NCBI GenBank assembly: GCA_026686845.1
Contig: JAIVEN010000004.1
Span: 26,816,827-26,880,826, forward strand
Direction of reading: 5' to 3'
Length of the DNA: 64,000 nt
Source: Adenanthera pavonina
Taxonomy: Eukaryota > Streptophyta > Magnoliopsida > Fabales > Fabaceae
Position numbers and translations under genes: made by a program. The notes beneath the pieces are model-generated. The model was given only the letters and a program-made list of their open reading frames with translations. It ran no database searches and had not been told where the DNA came from. Positions within the stretch are counted from its first letter, which is position 1; each line of letters opens with the position of its first letter. Positions 49,913 to 61,966 of the stretch are shown here, one piece after another.

Positions 49913-52612
49913 ATGATATGAAAATATGATAAATAGCCTAAAAAATATGAAATAGATGAGGAAAAGGGTAAAAAAGATCATTTTTAGGCCAGGGTATGTA
50001 AAGTGAGAATATACAATTTAATTCCTGAAAGAAAAATTATTTGTAGTTTAGTCCTTAAAGAAAATTTGCAATTTAGTCCCTCCAGTGGTATTTTTGTAAA
50101 TATGCAATATTATAGTCAAAATGAAGCTTATAACACATTGAACCCAATGGGACAATGTACTGAGCTTAACAAAATTAATTTGAAGAAAAATCGGCTGAGT
50201 ATAGTAGAACGAACAGTACAAAGAAAAAGGTACTGTGAGTCCAACAAAAGTAGATAAAGTAGAAAGAAAAGTATGTGGACCCCACAATTTGGGATAGGAT
50301 ATTAAAGTAAACACAGATCCTAATATAGTTTAATCATGTATCCATAAAGTAACAAAATATTGTAAAAGTAATTTAACAGTCTATGTAGAATTTACCGGTA
50401 CATGATATATTTTGATTAAGAAAAATACAGTATTTTAGAAATATTTTCCCTAAAGGTGGAGCCACATTTTTCAGTATGTCTGGTAAAGTAATATTTTATT
50501 ATTTTTGGGGAAAACTTAATGAGGAAGGGATTGGTTTTAACCAACCAAGGTTAGAGTTAACCAAGTAATTGAGTAATTTAGGATATTTATTTCTCCATCC
50601 TCTTGACTTTAACACTTAAGAAAGAAGAGAGAAGCAACTGTAATGCACAAAGGACGGAAGGAATAACATGAGGGAGAAAGAGAAGAAAGAAGACGGGGAA
50701 ATTCAAGCTACAAGGTAAACTTTCTTCTCTTGATCTTTCAATGTTTTCTACTCTAGTTTTAGGTAGTTTATAGTGCTTTGGTTAAGCTTTCCTCTCCTTC
50801 TTTCCAAGTAAGAATTTTGGCCTAAGCTAGGGATGAGGGAAGAAGTGTTTTCATACATGAGATTTGAAAGAAAGCATGAGAAATGATGAGAAAAGCTAGT
50901 TTAAGCAAGTTTTGAAGCAAGTAAACAAAATTCATTCTTTCCTCTTGGACCCTGTTTTTAGCTTAACTAGTAGGGTAGGAAAGAGTTGGAATTTCATGGA
51001 TTTGATGCCAAAAATGGATTTCTCATGGTGAAAAACTTTAAGGACAAGTGTTGGAATCTTGAAAAACGTAAAAATAAATTATATGAGATTCTTAGGGTTT
51101 TATGAGTTCTTATGGAGTAACTCATAGAACCAGTAAGCAAGCATTTGGTGATGTTTTAGGGTTTGGAGAAGTCCAGGTAAGCTCTTGAAAGGGGTGGAAT
51201 CAAGTGGTGGAGTAAGGGAAAGTTTACATTGTTACATTTATGTTATCTTGCTATGCTTGAAAATGTTTTATGATGTGTCATGTTGTGTACTTGATGATTG
51301 ATAACTATTTTGGTTGCTTAAATGTGAGGGTTGAGGACTTTGTGCCTGGGATGTCTATTTTCTAAGTTGTTATGTTACTGAAAGTTTTATGAACAATATG
51401 GTATTATATGATTTGATATGGTTTCATGATGTTTCTATGTTTGCTTGATATATATATATATATATATGTGTGTGTGTCTGTGTGTGTGTGTGTGAAATAT
51501 GACTTACTACTAAGATTTCCATAATCTCACCATCTCAAATACTAACCATGATAGGACCAAATATGCCAAAGATTGAGGCTAGGCTAAGAGGATTGAAGAA
51601 GAGCATGATGATTGAGCAAATTATGAAAGTTATAATGTGTTACCTTGGTATTTTGTATAAAATTGTATGTAAATTCATGAGGCTATGCTCAGATGTAGTT
51701 ATGTTCCTTCAGCTCTCTATGATGTTATGAACCTGTTTTGGACAAGTTTGAATTATGTAAATTTGTCCAAGATGATCAACAATGATTGGAACAAGGGTAC
51801 TCTATTAGAAATAGAGCATTCCATATAAGTTGTATATGATCTAAAGGTAGACAAATTAAGTTTTCCAAAGCATCAAAGAACACCTAATTTGGATAAGTAT
51901 ACGATTTACAGTGAATTTCTTAAGATAATGGTCAAAACTGGACAATGTTAAAAGACTATAATTTTTGTTGCAAGTAATGTTTACTTCAAAAGGCAGTATC
52001 AAATTGTATAGTGGTTTATATGTATGAGTAGAGTTATGTTTTGAGATGAAATAGTATTGGTTTCAATGCAATTGGAGTTATATAATAAGAGTTATGTATC
52101 TTTTCCTAAAACTGTTTCAGTAAAAGTTATGTTCTGTCCCTTAATAATTTAAGATGATGATATACCATGTTCAAGTTAAATAAATTTATATGTCGAGCCT
52201 TCCAATGATGTAAAGTATGTATGAATTGACTCAAGATAAAATAAGAAATAAATTTTTGAAGTTAAGGCCAACATTTTGGAAATGTGCAAAATGACTATAT
52301 GAATAGTAATTTTGTGCTAAATACTGTACAAAATGGCATGTTAAAGATATTATTTCATATTTTTCTTATGTAGAGAATGGTTTGAGATATTTTTAAAGAC
52401 TTGAATCACCTTCATATGATTTTTTTTAGAATTAGTTATAAGTTTTCCAATTTTAGTATGGGAAATGGGATGACCAAATAAACAGTAATTGAAAATTTTA
52501 AATTTTTTTGTTTTGATCCCTCATGTGATTTAAGCCTTTTAAATGATTTAAATGGACATTAAATAAGGTTTTGTACATGGGAAATGAGGTCTAAAGTTAA
52601 GGTGTTTCAAAA
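49913..52612 (+). mobile_element. LTR of the TGTAAC family inserted in the Helitron helicase
   Basis: Homologous to the other family copies: GAAAATATGATAAATAG near the start (compare the minus copy near 23830), AGATTTCCATAATCTCACC (about 51514), CTAACCATGATAGGACC (about 51542), and GTCTAAAGTTAAGGTGTTTCA at the end. The 5' end is short (TGTACATG instead of TGTAACATC) and the target duplication is not clear (CAAAT left, AAAAT right), so the start is approximate by a few bases. About 2.7 kb, no internal domain. Confidence 0.75.
51449..51494. repeat. Compound (TA)n(TG)n microsatellite
   Basis: A TA run passes into a TG run broken by one C; it lies inside the LTR at 49913-52612. Confidence 0.9.
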
Positions 52613-53945
52613 ATAGGTTTAGGCAAATATAATCCAATGTGGTTTAGAGACTGTCCTTGAATTTTGTTTGTAGTCATGGCAAATGATAGCACAACAGGAA
52701 ATTGTCTCCTTCTCATTGTAAATAGCCATCTTGTTTAAGATGAATTCATATCCATTATATGTATAAGAACTTTTTGCTTTGGATGTGATCCATTCAATGT
52801 TCTTGCTTCAATGACATGTGATGCAAGACTAGAAATCCTAAGTCTTGTACCGTTACAAAGTCCAAGTGATTGATCTATGTTATGAAGTAACATAATTACT
52901 ACTCTTACCTTCAGGGTGAGTTTATGAGAAGGAAGTCCAAATGAGTTGATAGTGTTTAGAAATTCTGTTGGGTACAATCTTCAATTGAATCTGAGTCTTC
53001 AATTGTTTTGCAAATTGAATTAGAGTTGAGATAGTCAATAGATTCCCTTGGTAATAGTGCACAAATGAAATCACTGATTTCTTTAACTATTTCAATTGTT
53101 GGTGCTATAATTGCCTTATCAGTAAAGTACCCTGCATTTGATAGGTTTACAATTAAATCCAGATAGGTTGAACTAACAATTGCCTAGATAAGGTTAGAGT
53201 AATCAGTGATAAGGAGATCAAGAGGGATATCTATGTCAACTATTCCATTGTTTGGTAGGCCCAACTTTCCATTTCCAACATCTACCATCCACAGTGAGAA
53301 GTTTCACGGTTGTTGTTGAACTTTTGGTGAAGTAAAAGCTTGGAGTCTCATGTTAATTGTTAGTTGGAACAACTTGCAATAATTCCATAGCAATAATGAA
53401 TTAATGGAACAATTAACAATATCTATTCTAGAGGATTTAGGGATCACTGGAAGAATCTGACGAAAATCTCCTCCTATAACCATACATTTACCACCAAAAG
53501 GTAGATCTACACTATTTGCTATTTGTGTCTGCATTATATCCGTCATTGAACAATCAAAAGTTTCTATACAATATCTTTGTATCATTGGGGCTTCATCCTA
53601 AATGATAAGTTTGGATGCTCTTAGCAAATTTACGAATGTAGAATTTTGCTTGATATTACAAGTGGACTCTTGATGGATTTCAATGGAAATTGCAAACCTA
53701 GAATGGGCTATTTGCCTATTAGGTAGCAATGTTGCTGCTATTCTGCTGGAAGTAACTGTGATGACAATCTCACCTTGAGCTTGAAGGGTTGAACATAAAG
53801 CTTTCCAAAGAAAAGTTTTCCATGTACCTCTGTAACCATAAACAAAGTAGAAACCATCAAATGGAGAATGAACTAAACTTAAGATTGCATTGGATATAAT
53901 CCTTTGTTTAGAAGTCAACAAAGACATCAGCTTGTCAGATTCCAC
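52613..53945 (-). pseudogene. Helitron PIF1-like helicase domain, broken
   Basis: Minus-strand fragments: 53945-53598 starts before Walker A, which reads GYRGTWKT, where a Gly-Lys-Thr end is expected and the Gly is Trp. A stop falls just before the Walker B D-E-A-P at about 53590-53600. MVIGGDFRQILPVIP (about 53480) is motif III, LFQLTINMRL (about 53360) follows, and 52977-52735 holds the later helicase motifs with GTRLRI. SFAMTTNKIQGQSL (about 52650) is motif V. The helicase would unwind DNA during rolling-circle transposition. Mutations make it inactive. Confidence 0.85.
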
Positions 53946-54083
53946 CTATAAGGCTTCCTTGTCCACATTTAGTTTATCAATGATGAGATAATTTAAGTTA
54001 CTAATGTTCTTAATACCTTGAGGGAGGGGCAAAGATGGATAACTATGTAAGCTTTTCCCATCTTGATCAGAATTTTTTCAATT

Positions 54084-55964
54084 TCAAGTAGAGCTGCATC
54101 TTCTTTCTGTTGTTGACTGATCATGACACCTAAAAAGAAGAGATTTTGTAAGAATTAGACTTTGGTTGGCAAGAGGAATCATGCATTTTTGTGAAGAAAA
54201 TATAGCAGTTATGTATTCATATCCACGTAACCAATTGTGATTACTATAAGGAATATAAAACATATCTTCTGACAATACTCAGATGTGTCCTTCCAAACGT
54301 CCTCGGTTTTGTAAGACATTTACTAAGTAACATGCTTACAAAAAATCTACGCAAGAATGGACATGTTCCCTAAACTGATGCTTCCTTAATGGCATCTTTG
54401 TACTTCTTATCATCATCAAACAAACCTAGTGCATAGCACACAACTTTGAATGTGGGATATGTGACATTATTTATTGTCCTAATACCTTTATATGATGTTG
54501 GTCCTTTAACTTTGTTAAGTAATCCTATAGGTAATTCTCTTGATGATGGTGAAGCATGGTGCCATTTACCCACACATACTCCTTTCTCTCATAATTTCAA
54601 CTGCCACTTATTTTGCTGATAAAAAAAATGTTTAGGAAATTGAACATAGGTGAATTGTCTTGCGTGTGTATTATCTGCATTGAACTTCAACTATGACAAG
54701 AACATTGACTTCTTCACTATCCATTTCTGAAGAATATCACTTAGTTCATCAACTGTAAAGCATAACACTGATTGTTGATTTGACTAATGGAAACTGAGCC
54801 TTTGGACATATGGGTATTTGTAACAAATGTCAAAACCAAAAATCCTCCAAGCTGTTTCACATGCAGAAACATATTGGCAGTCATAGTACTATTGAATCTC
54901 ATCAATTATCTAATTACCATGCTTTGAAGGGTTATCATGGTACAAAGTTACGATAACTCTGTCGTTTCCTTTAATATACTTAAATAAGTATTTGATTGCT
55001 CTTGATTGATTTGTCTTCTCAACATTTAAATGGGCTTGAAACATCAACACAAGTTGTGGATTGTATGAAACAACATATAGATTGTCTAAATAAGTTCAAT
55101 TTCTTTCAACCTGCCTTTCATTGTCCCTTCTTTGGTATGTAGGATGCCCTTCATCATCAACTTTGGTTTCATTGGCAAATTTCTTTGGAAAGTATTTGCT
55201 ACATTTGTTTTTCTTCATATATGGGGACTTAGGATTGGATTGCCCACAAGGACCGTGTATCATATATGTTTTCACAAGATCATACAGCAATCTAGAAGTT
55301 TTTTCATCAGGTATCTTAGCTGAAACAACTTTGTCTACTTGTTGAGGTGCCCTAATTTTGTTTGGCTTGGCTAGGAACAACAATATGTGAGCGTGTAGTA
55401 ATCCTCTTTTCTAGAATTCAATAGTGTAAATGACTACAATGGCCAAACAATATAGACACTGGTTAAGATTTCAGACATTGAAAAAAGTTTTGATGAGTTG
55501 AAAAAGCTACATGGTTAATGAAAGTTTCAGTATAAATTATTTGTTACTGCATGAACTAAAAGAAATAATAAACAAAAGCTTGCATGAACTATTCCACAAA
55601 TCTTTTGTTCTTTTACAACTTCTAGTAACTATGTAAGTTTTTGTTCAAAGACCCTTGACAAAGTCTATAAATGGTTAGAAGAAGTTCTTAGAATACCTTT
55701 TGGCTTCAGGTCATGCAAGATTGCATGTGAATGTAAGGAAAATATCAGGGTATCCAGCCTATCTACAAATTGTCATTGCATCCTAGTAGTTTTGGATAAA
55801 GTACCTTGCACCTCCAGTAAAAAGATGATGGTGGTATAACTTTTTTTCCAAAAAAAGCTGTAGCTATATCACCTCTCAGCACAACTTCACTAATGCCTTG
55901 GTACATGTATACTTGGAGCTCTTTCTGATGATATCTCACCCATTGCAATCTATCTGATTTCATC
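54084..55964 (-). pseudogene. Helitron Rep (HUH endonuclease) domain, broken
   Basis: The minus strand reads GLLHAHILLFLA at about 55400-55366: the HUH-type H-A-H metal-binding motif (55395-55387). KYLFKYIKG follows at about 54993-54967, the paired tyrosines of a Y2 Rep (54990-54988 and 54978-54976). YMIHGPCG and the Cys/Lys-rich KNKCSKYFPK lie between. Upstream, RLQWVRYHQKELQVYMYQG (about 55956) is the conserved Helitron-like region. Frameshifts and stops between about 55600 and 54100 disrupt it. This domain would nick and join DNA strands. Confidence 0.85.
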
Positions 55965-58900
55965 TGTAATATCCCAAAATTTTACTGGATATAAACTAAT
56001 GAAAGAGGAAGAAATAAACAATAATATAAAATATACAAGAAATTCACAAAAATTGATAGACATCATTCTGCGTAAAAAAGGGTAAAGAGATCATTTTTTC
56101 CAGTTAGATGAAAAAATGAGAAATAATGATTTTACCCCTAAAGAATTATCAAAATGACATCATGTCCCTAAAGTCAATAAATTCACGTGGAGTGTAAACA
56201 TCTTTGGGGAAAATTACAGTTAATGATCTAAAAGTTTCAAAAATTATAATTTAACCCCACGTCATGGGTAATTTTGTAAATATGTAAAATTACTGTCAAA
56301 ATGAAGCCCTCAATGAGAGAAATCCAATGGTATATGGCACTGAGGGTTAATGTTCAAGGATAAAGAAATAATTAGTGCCAAGTGTCTAAAAGTAATAGTA
56401 AGCCGATAAAATAAACTGTGGGTCTCATGGACAATTAAAAAGAAACTGGGATAGGATATGGGTCATACACAGATATCATTTGGGACAAGATAATTAAGGA
56501 AATATGAAAATAAAATTAGAATAGTCATGTAGCCCAAAATTGCTAATTTACTGTAATAGGTAGTTTTATCGGTATAGTTAAAAATTACACGGTTCAAGAT
56601 ATATCTGGACCAGGAAAAATTGAGCATTTTTAGGACAATCAAACATCTCATTGGGTGTGCAAAATGGGGCAGCTTGGGTAGCATGTTTTTTTTTTAATTT
56701 CCTCAAGAAGTTGTTGATATTTTTGGCAAAAAGTTAACCATAATTAGTTTAGGTGATTAACCAAGATTAACTATCTAATTAAGCATATAATTAAGCCACT
56801 AAAAACCTTCTCTTTCTTCACCATTCTGCACGGTTTCCAGCAGCAAAAACAGGGAAGAAAAATGCAAGAAAGGAAGAGAGAAAGGAGAAGAGGAAGTTCA
56901 AGGCAAAATTGAAAGCTTAAGTTGGTAAGGTTATCTTCTATCACTCTAAGCTTGCTACCTATGGTCTTTAAAGCATGGTTTATGGTTTATTTTTTCTTCT
57001 CCATCCTCTTAGGGTTTCAACCATGGTATGATTAAGTAAGGAAATGAGTTTACAAACTATTAAACTTAGGGAAAAACTTAGATTAACCACTAGAAGCAAT
57101 AATCCATGGCTAGTTTGAAGTGTTTTGAAGAAAATATTTTTTTCCATTTTAAGTCATTTTCGGTCTGAGCATGGGGAGTATTTAGAGTTGGAATTTCATG
57201 ATTTTGACCTCAAAAATGGATTCTCCATAGTGCAAAACCTTAAAAACAAGTGTGTTGTATAAAGAAAGATTAAAGGAAAGTTAAGTGAAAAATTTAGGGT
57301 TTAGTGAGCATAGTATTCTGTAATTCTGAAAAGTAGTGGCTAAATTGATTAAATGGTGATATGGCTAGGTTCAAGGAAGTGTTAGGAGGCCCAAGAAGTG
57401 GCATACCAAGTATGGGAACCATTGGAACACATAAAGGTAGATAATCCTCTTTACTAACATCATATTGTCATTATTGTTTCTTTGATATTTGACACTATGG
57501 GATATATATGAAATGCTGATTTGTAATGTTTCTATGTGCTTGGCTAAGTTGCATGAGGGGTTTGGAACCCTGGGATATCTATTTTACAAAATGAAACTCT
57601 GCCAAAATTTTTATAAAATGTATTTGTTTCCAATGTGCCTATATGATGAACTATGTTTTCTTGATGTTTTTCATACTTAATGTGATGGATATGATGGCAT
57701 GTATGAGATTTATCTACTAAGATTCTTTAAATCTCACCCTCTCACATATTAACCATGATTAGGTAGTAACAATAGCAAAACTACCAAGGAAGAGAAAGGA
57801 AAGGAGAAAGCATTTGACCATTAGCTTGATAATGCTAGCAATGGCCGTGAATTTCGAGCTATTGTATAAATTTGTAGATGTGATGACAAACATGTTTCTT
57901 CAAGTTTTTTATGTTGCTTTAGGACTTAGTGAAAGTATGGTATAATATGAAGATGATATATGGCCATGTAAATATTTTATAGCTTTTATTAGCAAAGTAG
58001 TAGGATACAAATGGTCATTCTGACCTATGCAGTGTGAACATACTACTGTTTGAACTTTTTGATGTATAAAGTATGAATATTATATATGTTTGAAAAGTAG
58101 ACAGATAGGGCTTTAAAATTGTTGAATCAAGAGTTTTGATTATTCCAAACCAACATCCAAGAGCTTGGATTGAAGATATTAAAGGAGATCAAAGTGTTTC
58201 ATTTGAAGATTTTCTGAGTAATAGCTGCTAGATCTTATCTAGGATCTTTTGTTATGTTTAAATGAGGATAAAAGATTTTGATTTTGAGAAAAGATGTTTT
58301 TAAACCTTGATTTTATGATAAATCTTGACTTATTTGAAAAATACTCATAAATAGACTAAGTTTGAAAGTTTAAACTGAACTGTCATATTGAAAATTCAAA
58401 CTTTGCTTTTGGAAATTCGAATTTCGAGTTAAAACTGAATAAATCTGAAAAGATGTCTCTCTGTCAGACAAATTTTGGTTTTCCAAAATTTGAATTTTCA
58501 TCCAAGTCTGAAAGAAGCCCTTTTGCGATAGACGAATTTCACATCTTCAAAATTCAAATTTCAGATAAAATGCAGTTTGTGAAAACCAAAGAAATTCGTC
58601 TGAAATAATGTTGAAGCTCATCTAAAATCAAGAAGAAATTGAGTTTGAAAAACGTTCTCTGACAGACAAACTTTGGCTTTCTAACATTCGAATTTTCATA
58701 TAAGTCTGAACGAAGCTTCTTTGTAACAGATGAACTTTAAGTCTTCAAAATTCGAATTTCAGACAAAATGCAATTTGTGAAAACTAAAGAAATTCGTCTG
58801 AAACAATGTTAAAGTTCATCTGAAAGCAAGATTATATTAAGTTTCAAAATTGCTCTCTGACAGACAAACTTTGAACATTAAAATTCAAATTTTTAGAAGC

Positions 58901-60073
58901 TATGTTTTTGAGACTGTTGAAATGAAACATTGACATACGAATGATAAAGTCCTGTAACATTCGAATATTGAAGTTAGTCTGAAAAGAGTCACTCTGACAG
59001 ACGAACTTCACTCTTTCAAAATTTGAATTTTGAAAAAAGTGAACTACTGTGCCTTTTCAACGTACTAAGAACAGACGAATTTTGGGTTTCCAAAATTCAA
59101 ATTTCGAAGGCACTATAGAAAATTAAAAATACTATTCACACTTAACAGAAAAACTTTCTTCTTGAAAATTCGTATGTCACATTGTGGAAATATTTTGTAA
59201 GTTTCAAAATTCGAATTTCACTTCATGAACAGACGAACTTCGTGCTGTAACGTTGGAAGCTTTAACCTTTGGTTCCTTCGAAATTCATCTGTTGACCAAC
59301 CAAAATTCGAATTTCAGTATGTCAGAAGCATTAAATGCGGTTGGTTAACGGATAGTTTTTCAGAGTAACCGTTGGATAACTCCCTAACGGATAGATTTTG
59401 TCTCTAACGGACACTTGAGACCAAAATCTATAAATATAACATCATTTGAAGTTATGGGTAACAAAATAAAACTTGTGTATAACGAATTTCTGCCAAATCT
59501 TCTTCGCAAAAGCTTTTATCCTCTCAACTTCAATATCTATACTTTAACCTTTATATCTACTCTATTCAAGAGAGTTATATCTTTGTAAACAATCTACTCT
59601 TCATCTGGAAGATAGATTTACTTGTGAGGGGAAATCACAAGAGGATTGGGTAGCACATTGTAGAAGTGCTTAAAGAGATTGAGAAAGCTCCAGAAACAGA
59701 GTATACTCGTTGTACTGTGGCATTAGCAAGAAGCCTGTTGAATTCTTGCTGTATAGTGGAAAAATCTCAAGAGTTGTCTTGGGGACTGGACGTAGGTCAA
59801 GTGGATAGACCGAACCAGGATAAATTACTGAGTCTTCTTCTCCTCATCTTTACTTTTCAGATTGCTCTGTTTTGCACATTGCTTCCTTTATACTGTGCTA
59901 TCTTCACCCATTTCACTTTGTGCAGAAAAATTTCAATCTTCTCAATTCACCCCCCTCTTGGGAAGTCAGCCTTGTTAACAAAAATGATCTAAAGATCACT
60001 CAATTTGGATGTGTATAGTTGGTCTCTAATGAGGTTTAATACATGGGAAATGGTCCTAGATAGAGGTGTCACA
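55965..60073 (+). mobile_element. Solo LTR (TGTAAC family) in the Helitron, containing a Copia solo LTR
   Basis: TGTAATATCCC at 55965 to GGTGTCACA at 60073. The flanks TCATC (55960-55964) and ACATC (60074-60078) are a 5-bp target duplication with one mismatch. Joining the flanks restores the Helitron reading frame across the site. Removing the inserted Copia LTR (58120-59980 plus its 5-bp duplication) leaves about 2.2 kb, the size of the other family members. Shared blocks: AGATTCTTTAAATCTCACCC (about 57720) and TAACCATGATTAGG (about 57750). Confidence 0.85.
58120..59980 (+). mobile_element. Copia-type solo LTR, 1861 bp, target duplication AAAAT
   Basis: TGTTGAATCAAG start and TTGTTAACA end (5'-TGTT...AACA-3'), flanked by perfect AAAAT (58115-58119 and 59981-59985). 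TATAAATA at 59429-59436 is a likely promoter; GGGGACTGGACGTAGGTCAA (about 59781) and CAATTCACCCCCCTCTTGGG lie toward the 3' end. The U3-like part (58380-59330) holds about nine irregular repeats, each with a TCTGACAGACGAA-type word followed by an AAATTCGAATTT variant. No internal domain remains. Confidence 0.9.
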
Positions 60074-61308
60074 ACATCATTGTATAATCATCTACAATGA
60101 ATTGCTTAAGTTTCCTAGATGATAGCAAGATAGATGTTTCATGATGCCTGTACATGAGTCTATAAGCTAGATACTCTTTGATTATGAGTCTTGTCTTTTT
60201 CTTGTCTCTTTGTATAGTTTCATCTCTATGTTTGATATCTTCTTTATACCCATCTTCACCAAAAGTAAACAACAGGGGATAGTGTAGTGGAAGATATAAT
60301 GTATGGGTTTCATTTATACATTGCAATTACCAGTCCTCTTTTGAATGATAATATCCCTGGATGATAAGATTCCTCGAATTCACCCACCACCAATGCAGCA
60401 ACTTTAGAAGTAGAAGAAAGGTTGTACACATAACCATCTTGCTTTTCTTTTTCTATTAAGGCTAGTCTAACTTCAATAGTGCCATTGGCTTGTAGCATTG
60501 TTAAAGTGAAATGATATTGTTTAACATAGATATTAACTGTGTTTAGTTCACACGTGATCTTATCAACAATCACTAGATTGAGGGTGCTTGATTTGTGATG
60601 ATGACTGTAAGAAAATTTAAATCAATTATTGATTAAACACATTGTATGAAACTTGTTTAAGAAAAATTTTTTTAGATAATTGCTCACCTAATAGCATTAA
60701 TCTTGTTTTACACTTCATTTTGTGTGTCATATATGTACAATTGAGAGTAAACTGGTCTTTGTCCCTCAGGTGGAAGGAGACTTCCAATCTTGATAGTTCT
60801 GATCTGACATCACAAAACTATATGGCCCTTGTCCACAATTAATGGAATAGTTAATTGTTCCTCCCATTGATGTAAATGAAAATATGTTATTATATGCTCT
60901 CAAATTTGATATGAAATTTTTAGATTCAATTGAGTTTGTATTGTAGTACAAGCTATGAAAATATGGTGGTGGATCTTACATTGATGGTAGCTGAACTTTG
61001 CCATTTCCACAGCACAAAGAGAATAAACCTTGATTACTTTTAGCCTTGATCCTCTCATTGTACCACATTAGTGCATCACACCATTTGCAAGGATGTATAG
61101 GATCGCCAATGTCCATATAACCTTCATAGAAACCAAGGACAAGTACTAAGTGCAATAAAATGTGAATACAATATGGTATGTAAGGAATGGTTTTCATAGA
61201 ATATATACCTATTTCATTAAGGTCCTTTGAACCTGCCATATGTTGTAGCTCAGTGTCATTAGGGATATTTAAAGGATCAATGGTAGCACTACCTCTAAAG
61301 CTTGTCAA
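60074..61308 (-). pseudogene. Helitron N-terminal region, broken
   Basis: Minus-strand fragments at 61308-60976 (GDPIHPCKWCDALMWYNERI, a Cys-x2-Cys motif, and CCGNGKVQLP), 60951-60766 (FSFTSMGGTINYSINCGQGP), 60573-60310 and 60326-60074 (LPLHYPLLFTFGEDGY) follow each other in the order known from plant Helitron proteins. They are separated by frameshifts and stops. Confidence 0.85.
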
Positions 61309-61960
61309 ATATATCGTGCTAGTCAGATAAATGAAAATAGTTTCAATTTAATGATCAAGGTGACAAAAATAAAAATAAAAATAAACTGAAGAAAACATGT
61401 ACCTAGTTCATGAATATTATCATCCACGTCTTGCTTGTTTATTGCTTAACCTTGTTGTTGATCTGCCAACATTAAATAGAGAATGATCCTACTTGTCAGA
61501 GTTCAAAGTAGTTATTAGACAATGAGTTGGATAAGCTTTTACTAGAGGACTCTAGGTTATAAAATCTAATGCATAAGTTCATTGATATGTTTGTCATGTC
61601 CTGTAGTGCAGCTCTTTAAAGTCCAAATTTTTGTTTTTTATAGCTAGGTATAGTCATTGATGGCTGATTTTTTTTATTAGGATCATTCACTTCTTGTTGA
61701 GTAGAATTGAGAACATTCATATTCTTTGCATATTACGCAACTAATGTTAAATCTTACTGTTACATGGTCAAAATAAGATCAATTGTATCAGCTACAAATA
61801 TTACCATTATAATCACCATGGTTGTTCAGGTAATCTTCCATTAAATACATCCTATGACTTTTCCTTGAATTTTTCATCGGTGTAATAACTTGTTCCCTCT
61901 ATTTGAAATGTAAAAATACAAAATTGGCATAAGTAGATGCAGATAAAAGATTAGAAAAAA
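61309..61960 (-). other. Region upstream of the recognisable Helitron protein
   Basis: Probably the start of the Helitron gene and its 5' end. Antisense reading near 61880-61800 gives a basic piece (MKNSRKSHRMYLMEDYL) compatible with a Helitron N-terminus, but no confident start codon or TC terminus was found. Confidence 0.4.
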
Positions 61961-61966
61961 AAATGT

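Larger units (their letters stand above)
49740..61960 (-). mobile_element. Inactivated autonomous Helitron, interrupted by two LTRs
   Basis: Fragments of one RepHel protein lie in order on the minus strand: N-terminal zinc-finger-like part (61960-60074), Rep core with HUH and two-tyrosine motifs (55964-54084), PIF1-like helicase (53945-52613) and helicase C-terminus (49912-49740). LTRs at 55965-60073 and 49913-52612 sit between them. Stops and frameshifts are frequent. I could not identify the TC 5' end or the CTRR 3' end with its hairpin, so outer limits are approximate. Confidence 0.85.

Noticed and set aside
55121..55345. Plus-strand frames at 55.1-55.3 kb as a gene
   Set aside because: They are antisense to the conserved Helitron Rep segment.
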